This document shows positions 16,469 through 22,000 of a stretch of 25,986 nt of DNA, in pieces. The first letter of the stretch is position 1; every line of letters begins with the position of its first letter. The stretch comes from an uncultured Lachnospiraceae bacterium (GTDB lineage: Bacteria > Bacillota > Clostridia > Lachnospirales > Lachnospiraceae), in the NCBI GenBank assembly GCA_910578405.1, contig CAJTQO010000048.1:1-25986 (forward strand). The letters are read 5' to 3'. The notes below the pieces were generated by a model. The model did not search any database. It was not told the origin of the DNA and saw only the letters and a program-made list of their open reading frames with translations. The position numbers and the translations under genes were made by a program.

Positions 16469-17179
16469 ATGAGTTTTTCTAACAAAAACCCCAAAGAGAA
16501 TTTTTGTTTTCAGGCGCATATCACAGTGGGAACAGTAAACAATATATCTGGTTATATAGAATTATGTAAAGAACAGGAGGTAAAGCCTGTTCTAATTAAG
16601 CTTGCGCAAGGCGATTATGTAAATCAACCAATGTATACACAACAAATTGTTGCGAGAAACCTGGGCGATGCGTTGTTAGAAGTGGATAGAGTAAAAAATG
16701 TTTTTTCAGAAAATGGCTTACAGGCAGTTAGGGCAAAAATTGAAATAAATGCAGAAAGCGTTATAGATTATTTTGAAATTGATGTTGATAAGTGGGAAAA
16801 TACACAATACAGGGAAAGCTGCCTGGCTAAAATGAAAAACAGTTATTTTGAGGCGCATGTAAAAGTAAAATATAATGATATTGATTTACTGGAAGCAATT
16901 GCCATTAAGAACAATCTTTATCTTTCACAGAATGACAGAGAGCCTGCTATCAGGTTTTTGTCTGTCCGCAAAAATTTAATGGAAGCGTTGAAGGCATCGT
17001 ATGAAGGCCATGCTGATTTGAGAAGGTTTTATTTGCATAGTAAAAATTTTTCAAGAACATTTGAAGGCGATTTAAAAAAGGCCGGGATGGAAATTATAAA
17101 AGAAAAATATGAATGCTGCATTTATGACAGCAATAAAGACCTTGATGAAAATTGGGGATTCAAAGCGCCTGTCATATAA
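16469..17179 (+). CDS. Uncharacterised two-halved protein, partner of nucleotidyltransferase
   Basis: A 236-residue soluble protein with no signal peptide or membrane segment. It appears to contain two related halves: FQAHITV at 14-20 followed by LCKEQEVKPVLIKL and GLQAVRAKIEI, and YFEAHVKV near 127-133 followed by NNLYLSQND, AIRFLSVRK and EIIKEKYECCIYDSNKDLDENW. The pattern 'yFExHvkv ... LS.N ... RF...R ... E...yDsN..LD..W' recalls a widespread family of unknown function; I give no name. The HxTx/HxKx pair is reminiscent of 2H phosphoesterases, but the second motif does not fit. ATG 16469 has GGAGG at 16460-16464. The gene is A+T-richer than the cas operon, suggesting separate acquisition. 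The 95-bp spacing to the next gene suggests one transcription unit. Confidence 0.7.
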   Translation: MSFSNKNPKENFCFQAHITVGTVNNISGYIELCKEQEVKPVLIKLAQGDYVNQPMYTQQIVARNLGDALLEVDRVKNVFSENGLQAVRAKIEINAESVIDYFEIDVDKWENTQYRESCLAKMKNSYFEAHVKVKYNDIDLLEAIAIKNNLYLSQNDREPAIRFLSVRKNLMEALKASYEGHADLRRFYLHSKNFSRTFEGDLKKAGMEIIKEKYECCIYDSNKDLDENWGFKAPVI

Positions 17180-17248
17180 AAGAGTTCGCGTGCCATGGCA
17201 ATAAATTGCTCTGATATGGAGGAATCGTGTTTTTTATTTTTATTTGAG

Positions 17249-17261
17249 CCGCCAAGGGCGG
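17249..17261 (+). promoter_or_regulatory. Small GC hairpin at the translation start of the nucleotidyltransferase gene
   Basis: ccgcc 17249-17253 pairs with ggcgg 17257-17261 in otherwise A+T-rich DNA. It lies just before the GGAG site (17265-17268) that serves ATG 17275, so it could limit ribosome access. Confidence 0.3.
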
Positions 17262-17274
17262 AATGGAGATTCGT

Positions 17275-18252
17275 ATGAATTATGACAAAATTGGTTTAGA
17301 AATCAAAGAAGAACTGATGATTTATATTGCAAATCATCTGCCTTTTGTTATAAAGGGCAGTTTTTTAACAAGCCAGTATCATTCCAATCCCTATGCAAGG
17401 CTTCTTAATGGCGGGGACATTGATTTGATTTATAATGACCAAAACAGTAATATCTTTACGCCGGAAAAATTTGATTGGGATAGTTATCATCAGTTTATCC
17501 GTGGGGTTGAAAAATTACTGAGAAATGAACTGATTGATATTTTTTATAAATTAGAAGAGATTATGACACGGAAATTAAACCTGTCGGCACGGCCATTGTT
17601 TATTTTAGAACTGGAAGAGCTTGGGTATGATAAAATATTTAGAGATAGCCGCACAATCGGTCTTTTCCTGGTAAACTATGCTGCGGATGGTGATTTTACA
17701 ACGGTTGGCCTTGAGATTTACGATTGCCAAATGTGTATTGAAATTGATGTTGCCATTGATTTGCCTCTTCATTTTCAGCCGGAAACCATTTTATATAAAT
17801 CAATGGAAGGAAAAGAAACGTTATTGAAAAACGCCACGCCTTTGTTGTACCAGACAGCTTGGAAAATGCATCAAATTCTTGTAAGGCCCCGTCTAAAGGA
17901 TTTAGACGATATGATACATTTTTTGCCGCATATAGATTTTAAAGAGAAAAATAATTTTCAGATTTTTTTCGATGAAATTATCTCTGAATGCAAGCTGACG
18001 GATATTCATACGTGCAGGGGGTTAATTGCCACTTTAAAAATGGTGTTTTTAAAAGAAGATGCAATACGAAGCTCAATAGTTAAAAAAATGGTTGAACTTG
18101 GGAATGAAACAAAGTATTATAGTGATTTGTATTGTGTACATAGCACGGAAAAGCTGAAAAATAAAGTCTGCGTCAGTTTTTTAAACAAGCTGCAAAATAG
18201 TATAGACTGTGAAGCTGCTTTGGAATACATAGGGAAGCATGGAGGAATCTAA
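17275..18252 (+). CDS. AbiEii-like nucleotidyltransferase
   Basis: A 325-residue protein with the layout of AbiEii/MNT-type nucleotidyltransferases. IKGSF at 26-30 stands for the usual KGGT/GS motif. GGDIDLIY (Asp48, Asp50) supplies the two metal-binding acids. CIEIDVAIDLPL (Asp158) may be the third. QTAWKMHQILVRPRLKDLDDMIHFL (Lys197 to about 215) matches the AbiEii 'E..AEKL.A...R...RDLYDL' helix pair. In known systems such enzymes modify tRNA or proteins, as toxins or in abortive infection; that role is inference here. ATG 17275 (GGAG at 17265-17268, spacing 6) is preferred to ATG 17263. The upstream partner does not resemble AbiEi, so this is not a standard AbiE pair. Base composition is markedly A+T-rich compared with both flanks. 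Confidence 0.7.
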   Translation: MNYDKIGLEIKEELMIYIANHLPFVIKGSFLTSQYHSNPYARLLNGGDIDLIYNDQNSNIFTPEKFDWDSYHQFIRGVEKLLRNELIDIFYKLEEIMTRKLNLSARPLFILELEELGYDKIFRDSRTIGLFLVNYAADGDFTTVGLEIYDCQMCIEIDVAIDLPLHFQPETILYKSMEGKETLLKNATPLLYQTAWKMHQILVRPRLKDLDDMIHFLPHIDFKEKNNFQIFFDEIISECKLTDIHTCRGLIATLKMVFLKEDAIRSSIVKKMVELGNETKYYSDLYCVHSTEKLKNKVCVSFLNKLQNSIDCEAALEYIGKHGGI

Positions 18253-18303
18253 ACGGATTTGCAGCTTTTTCCCACATGATTCTTCAGAAATCAAAAAAAT
18301 AGG

Positions 18304-18332
18304 TTTATATATTTCCAGATATTCGTTATAAT
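18304..18332 (+). promoter_or_regulatory. Candidate promoter for gmd-rmd
   Basis: TTTATA at 18304-18309 and TATAAT at 18327-18332 with a 17-bp spacer. Transcription would start near 18340, some 90 bases before gmd, and marks the end of the A+T-rich cassette. Confidence 0.5.
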
Positions 18333-18427
18333 AAGACGACAAAGATATTTTTACCAAAAGGAAGGAGGCTGGAGGTTTGCGCTACGCGCATTGTCTCAGG
18401 GCTTTGGAAAGGAGCATGGTTATAAAT

Positions 18428-19459
18428 ATGAAAAATGCATTAATTACAGGGATAGCCGGGCAGGACGGTTCCTATCTGGCAGAACTTTTGTTGGAAAAAG
18501 GGTATAAGGTATATGGAATCATGCGTAGGAAAGCGGTGGTGGATTACGGGAATGTAGAACATATAAAAGACAAAATCCATTTTATCTATGCCGATATGAC
18601 GGACATGGCGTCCCTGCTCAATGCGATGCGGATTTCGGATGCGGATGAAGTATACAATCTGGCGGCGCAGTCTTTTGTGGCCACCTCTTGGGAGCAGCCC
18701 CTCGCCACGGCGCAGATTGACGCGCTGGGGGTTACAAACATGCTGGAGGCTATCCGTATGGTGAAGCCGTCCTGCCGTTTTTACCAGGCTTCCACTTCGG
18801 AGATGTATGGGATGGTACAGGCCGTGCCACAGTGTGAGTCTACGCCTTTTTACCCAAGAAGCCCATATGGGGTGGCGAAGCTGTATGGCCACTGGATTAC
18901 AAAAAATTACCGGGAAAGCTATGGGATGTATGCCTGCAGCGGCATTTTATTCAACCATGAGAGCGAGAGGCGGGGCATGGAATTTGTGACGCGCAAAATA
19001 ACGAATGCCGTGGCGCGTATTAAATTGGGCGTGCAGGAGTGTGTGGAACTTGGGAATTTGGATTCCCGGCGTGACTGGGGCCACTCCATAGATTATGTGT
19101 ATGCCATGTGGCTGATGCTCCAGCAGGATCATGCGGATGATTATTGTGTGGCAACCAATGAAACCAGGTCTGTCAGGGAATTTGCGGAAACGGCATTTTC
19201 CAAAGCAGGGATAACGGTGGAATGGTCTGGCTCCGGCCTGGATGAGATAGGGACGGACAAAGATTCCGGCAAAGTGGTGGTAAAGGTAAAGAAAGATTTT
19301 TTCCGGCCGGCGGAAGTGGAGCTGCTGATTGGGAATCCGGCGAAGGCGGAGAAGGAACTTGGCTGGAAACGCAGCATTTCCTTTGATGGAATGGTGGAAA
19401 AAATGGTGAAAAATGACCTGGAGCTTGTGGCAAAGGAGATTGCGTACAACAATTTATAG
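18428..19459 (+). CDS. gmd: GDP-mannose 4,6-dehydratase
   Basis: NADP-dependent SDR that converts GDP-D-mannose to GDP-4-keto-6-deoxy-D-mannose, the branch point to GDP-rhamnose and GDP-fucose. It has 343 residues. The cofactor loop TGIAGQDGSYL begins at residue 7. ASTSEMYG supplies the Ser/Thr-Glu catalytic region and SPYGVAK gives Tyr147/Lys151. LFNHESERRGMEFVTRKI and GNLDSRRDWGHSIDYVYAMW are strong GMD signatures. The frame opens at TTG 18377, but MKNALITGIAGQDGSYL at ATG 18428 is the canonical start. AAGGAG at 18409-18414 is somewhat far from it, so ATG 18416 is an alternative. Followed by a reductase that decides the product. Confidence 0.94.
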   Translation: MKNALITGIAGQDGSYLAELLLEKGYKVYGIMRRKAVVDYGNVEHIKDKIHFIYADMTDMASLLNAMRISDADEVYNLAAQSFVATSWEQPLATAQIDALGVTNMLEAIRMVKPSCRFYQASTSEMYGMVQAVPQCESTPFYPRSPYGVAKLYGHWITKNYRESYGMYACSGILFNHESERRGMEFVTRKITNAVARIKLGVQECVELGNLDSRRDWGHSIDYVYAMWLMLQQDHADDYCVATNETRSVREFAETAFSKAGITVEWSGSGLDEIGTDKDSGKVVVKVKKDFFRPAEVELLIGNPAKAEKELGWKRSISFDGMVEKMVKNDLELVAKEIAYNNL

Positions 19460-19531
19460 TAAATAGCATTGGCTATACGAAAATCCAAGCGGTGCATGGG
19501 CGCCGCAGGGGGAAAGAATATTTACTATAAA
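19453..19531. repeat. Nested inverted repeat between gmd and rmd
   Basis: A perfect 13-bp inverted repeat, tttatagtaaata (19453-19465) and tatttactataaa (19519-19531), encloses 53 bp. A GC hairpin inside pairs gcggtg with cgccgc (one G-U) around catggg, at 19490-19507. The left arm contains the gmd stop codon and the right arm abuts the rmd ribosome binding site. It could be a very small transposon-like element or an mRNA structure that sets relative expression. Confidence 0.65.
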
Positions 19532-19543
19532 AGGTAAGGGAAT

Positions 19544-20497
19544 ATGAAAAAAGCATTGATTATAGGGGCGGCAGGGTTTGTAGGAGGATACCTGACCCGG
19601 CATCTGCGGGATGGCTGCGGGATGGAAGTGCATGTGACCAAATTGCCCGCAGAGGAACTCAGAGAGCGGAATGGGAATGTATATAATTTAGATATATTAA
19701 ACAAAGAAGACATTGTTTCTTTGCTGTATGAAATACGGCCCGACTATATTTTCCATCTGGCGGCGCAAAGCTCGGTGGGCGTAGCCTGGAGAAACCCTTC
19801 GCTGACTATAGATATCAATATTAAGGGCAGCGTAAACGTGATGGATGCGGCCCGGGAGCTGTATTATAAACCAAGGATACTCCTGATTGGCTCTGGGGAG
19901 GAATATGGGCAGATACGCGCGGATGAGATACCGCTGAAAGAGGAAAACAGGATTCGGCCCGGCAATCTTTATGCAGCCACAAAAGCCTGCCAGAATATGA
20001 TTGGAAGGATTTATGCGCAGGCGTACGATATGGAAGTTATGATGGTGCGGGCCTTTAATCACATTGGGCCGGCGCAGTCTTCTATTTTTGTGGTGTCTGA
20101 TTTTTGCAGGCAGGCGGCAGAGATAGAACGTGGCCTGCGCAAGCCAGTGATGTATGTGGGAAACTTAAGCGCCAGAAGAGACTTTACAGATGTGCGTGAT
20201 GTGGTGCAGGCATACAGCCTGCTTATGGAGTTTGGAGAACCGGGAGAAACTTACAATGTGGGGAGGGGGAGTTCCGTCAGCATAAAAGAAGCGCTGGAAT
20301 TAATTCTATCCATGTGCGGCCGGGAGGTAAAAGTTGAGACAGACCGGAACAAACTCCGTCCGGTGGACATACCGGTGATAGAGGCGGATATCTCCAAAAT
20401 CCGGGAACTGACCGGATGGAGCCCCCAGATACCGCTGGAACAGACTATCCGTGAAACGCTGGATTACTGGCGGGAGCAACTGGCGGAGCAGATATAA
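19544..20497 (+). CDS. rmd: GDP-6-deoxy-D-mannose (GDP-4-keto-6-deoxymannose) reductase
   Basis: Predicted to reduce the 4-keto group of the GMD product, giving GDP-D-rhamnose. It has 317 residues and is an SDR with GAAGFVG at 8-14, LIGSGEEYG, and Tyr143/Lys147 in LYAATK. FNHIGPAQSSIFVVSDFCRQ, GNLSARRDFTDVRDVV and the C-terminal RPVDIPVIEADISKIRELTGWSPQIPLEQT are typical of RMD. It is less like GDP-fucose synthase (GMER), which would carry a different C-terminus and perform 3,5-epimerisation. AAGGTAAGGGA precedes ATG 19544. Operon with gmd, 84-bp gap. D-rhamnose is an uncommon sugar usually placed in surface polysaccharide; the transferases are not in this window. Confidence 0.88.
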   Translation: MKKALIIGAAGFVGGYLTRHLRDGCGMEVHVTKLPAEELRERNGNVYNLDILNKEDIVSLLYEIRPDYIFHLAAQSSVGVAWRNPSLTIDINIKGSVNVMDAARELYYKPRILLIGSGEEYGQIRADEIPLKEENRIRPGNLYAATKACQNMIGRIYAQAYDMEVMMVRAFNHIGPAQSSIFVVSDFCRQAAEIERGLRKPVMYVGNLSARRDFTDVRDVVQAYSLLMEFGEPGETYNVGRGSSVSIKEALELILSMCGREVKVETDRNKLRPVDIPVIEADISKIRELTGWSPQIPLEQTIRETLDYWREQLAEQI

Positions 20498-20500
20498 ACT

Positions 20501-20572
20501 AAAAACAGCATCTGAGCCAGAAAGCCTTCTAAAGGAAGGGGGCGTGGATGGTTCAGATGCGGAACTGGAATA
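20501..20572 (+). repeat. Structured intergenic repeat before the AraC gene
   Basis: gcatctgagcc 20508-20518 pairs with ggttcagatgc 20550-20560 (11 bp, one G-U). Inside, ccttc 20525-20529 pairs with gaagg 20535-20539. Shared blocks with the pre-cas8e element: aaaaacagcatctg at the 5' end and gcggaa-tggaa-ta at the 3' end. The 3' block also ends both repeats before ugd. No T-tract follows, so termination is unlikely. Confidence 0.65.
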
Positions 20573-20581
20573 AGAGACAAT

Positions 20582-21469
20582 ATGGGAGATATATATTCAT
20601 TATTTGCGACAAAAGGAATTACGGATTCGGTGCGGATGCTTCACACACCTGGAGAGTTCGCCAGAAAAAATTTATTTTATGTGCAGGAAGTAGGGACGCT
20701 GAAAAGCCTGCAGTGCCACAAATCCCAGCGGAAAAGCTTAAATTCTTTTCTGTTTTTGGGCGTTGTCCGGGGAGAAGGGACGATTTTTATCGGTGAAAAG
20801 GGGCAGAAAGTAAAAGAAGGGGATTGCGCGTTGATTAACTGCACGGATTATTATGCCCATGAGAGTAGCGAAGGGAACCCATGGGAACTGATGTGGGTGC
20901 ATTTTAATGGCGGCAGTGCGGAAGAATATTTCCGTTTATTTTTAGAACAGAATGAGCAGAAGAATATTTTCCGCCCAAACAATATGAAAGACATGCAGAA
21001 ATACATCAAAGAACTTATGGAATACCAGAAGGAAAAGAGCCTGGAGGCGGAACTGCAGAGCGGGGAGTTATTGCTGCGGCTGGTAAATTCCTGCATTATG
21101 TCTGTAATGCACCAGAAAGCGGACCCACAGGATATTTATAAGACAATGTGCAGGGAAATCAGGGAATGTGTGAATGAGAAATACCAGCAAAGTGACCTTG
21201 TCGCTGCGCTGGCAGGGAAATATGCAGTGGAGGAAGAGGAACTGGATGCAAGTTTCCAGAAAGCGTACGGCATTACGCTGAGGGATTATATTCTGAACCG
21301 GAGGTTTACAGCGGCCAAGGAATTGCTTCGGTTTACCATAAAACCTGTGAAGGAAATCATTGCGGAATCCGGGATAGGAAATGACGACTTGTTCCGCAGG
21401 CTCTTCCAGGATGGGGAAGGGATGACGGCGGAAGAGTACCGGATGAAATGGGCGCAGTGGGTAAAGTGA
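20582..21469 (+). CDS. AraC-family transcriptional regulator
   Basis: A 295-residue protein with an N-terminal cupin-like sensor (about residues 30-110; VRGEGTIFIGEKGQKVKEGDCALINCTDYYAHES is the usual beta-barrel segment, then WELMWVHFNGGSAEEYF) and a C-terminal double helix-turn-helix (about 195-293; FQKAYGITLRDYILNRRFTAAKELLRFTIKPVKEIIAESGIGNDDLFRRLFQDGEGMTAEEYR). These regulators normally respond to sugars. Its target is unknown; adjacent candidates are the GDP-rhamnose genes upstream and the surface protein downstream, which has a palindrome near its promoter. The ribosome binding site before ATG 20582 is weak (aagaga). The first helix-turn-helix (LAGKYAVEEEELDAS) is less canonical than the second. 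Confidence 0.88.
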   Translation: MGDIYSLFATKGITDSVRMLHTPGEFARKNLFYVQEVGTLKSLQCHKSQRKSLNSFLFLGVVRGEGTIFIGEKGQKVKEGDCALINCTDYYAHESSEGNPWELMWVHFNGGSAEEYFRLFLEQNEQKNIFRPNNMKDMQKYIKELMEYQKEKSLEAELQSGELLLRLVNSCIMSVMHQKADPQDIYKTMCREIRECVNEKYQQSDLVAALAGKYAVEEEELDASFQKAYGITLRDYILNRRFTAAKELLRFTIKPVKEIIAESGIGNDDLFRRLFQDGEGMTAEEYRMKWAQWVK

Positions 21470-21491
21470 ATGATACAGTCTTAGCTGCCTT

Positions 21492-21506
21492 TTGAAAACG
21501 ATTCAA
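21492..21506. promoter_or_regulatory. cre-like palindrome (possible CcpA site)
   Basis: ttgaaaacgattcaa matches the WTGNAANCGNWNNCW consensus except at one conserved position and is an inverted repeat (ttgaa/ttcaa). It lies after the AraC stop and before a terminator, which is an odd place for control of a downstream gene, so the call is weak. Confidence 0.25.
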
Positions 21507-21570
21507 CATAAGTACCAAGCGCTAAGCAGGAAGAGAATATTGCATTGTCAGACGAAGGGCCAAACACGAT

Positions 21571-21614
21571 AACAGGTATCTGGTAAAAGCCGGATGCCTG
21601 TTATTTTTGTTTTT
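21571..21614 (+). terminator. Rho-independent terminator after the AraC gene
   Basis: aacaggtatctgg (21571-21583) pairs with ccggatgcctgtt (21590-21602) over 13 bp with two G-U pairs and a six-base loop. It is followed by atttttgttttt. It ends transcription about 100 bp after the regulator gene. Confidence 0.85.
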
Positions 21615-21761
21615 ATCCAAAAGTTTAAAAGAAATGGATTTATGAATCAAATGAGGAATGCTGTCCGGGAAAAAGCTTTATATGAATGTTACACAGAAGG
21701 TGCGTTTTGTTGTAAAAGTTCTTTTGAAAGAAACCTATGTGGTTTTTTATGGTATAAATTC

Positions 21762-21776
21762 GCACCAAATTGGTGC
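21762..21776. promoter_or_regulatory. Operator-like perfect palindrome
   Basis: gcaccaa-a-ttggtgc has seven-base arms around one central base and is followed by a further half-site (ttgcac at 21780-21785). It lies 77 bp upstream of the -35 of the surface protein promoter. A nearby TATAAT at 21808-21813 has no convincing -35. Confidence 0.5.
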
Positions 21777-21852
21777 ATATTGCACAAAAATATGGTTTTA
21801 CAACACGTATAATGTAGTAATAATAAACAAAACCTTAAATTGGAGTTTACCA

Positions 21853-21881
21853 TTGCATATGAAAATTGTCAATGTTATAAT
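21853..21881 (+). promoter_or_regulatory. Promoter of the surface protein gene (extended -10)
   Basis: TTGCAT at 21853-21858, 17-bp spacer, TATAAT at 21876-21881, preceded by TGT as an extended -10. Transcription would start near 21888, giving an untranslated leader of about 110 bases before ATG 22001. Confidence 0.7.
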
Positions 21882-22000
21882 CTAGCCCATGCCAACGTTG
21901 GAAGGACGGATATCCATAGGCATATAAAAAACAGAGTATTCCAAACGAAAAATGCTTGTGGAACAGTTGCAATTTATTTTCAGGAAAGAGGAGAAAGCGT

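Noticed and set aside
16469..18252. Annotation as a classical AbiEi/AbiEii pair
   Set aside because: The first gene lacks the winged-helix AbiEi antitoxin character, so only the second gene is called AbiEii-like.
21643..21812. Short + strand ORF (MNQMRNAVREKALYEC...) between the terminator and the surface protein promoter
   Set aside because: It runs through an operator-like palindrome, has no good ribosome binding site, and resembles nothing I know.
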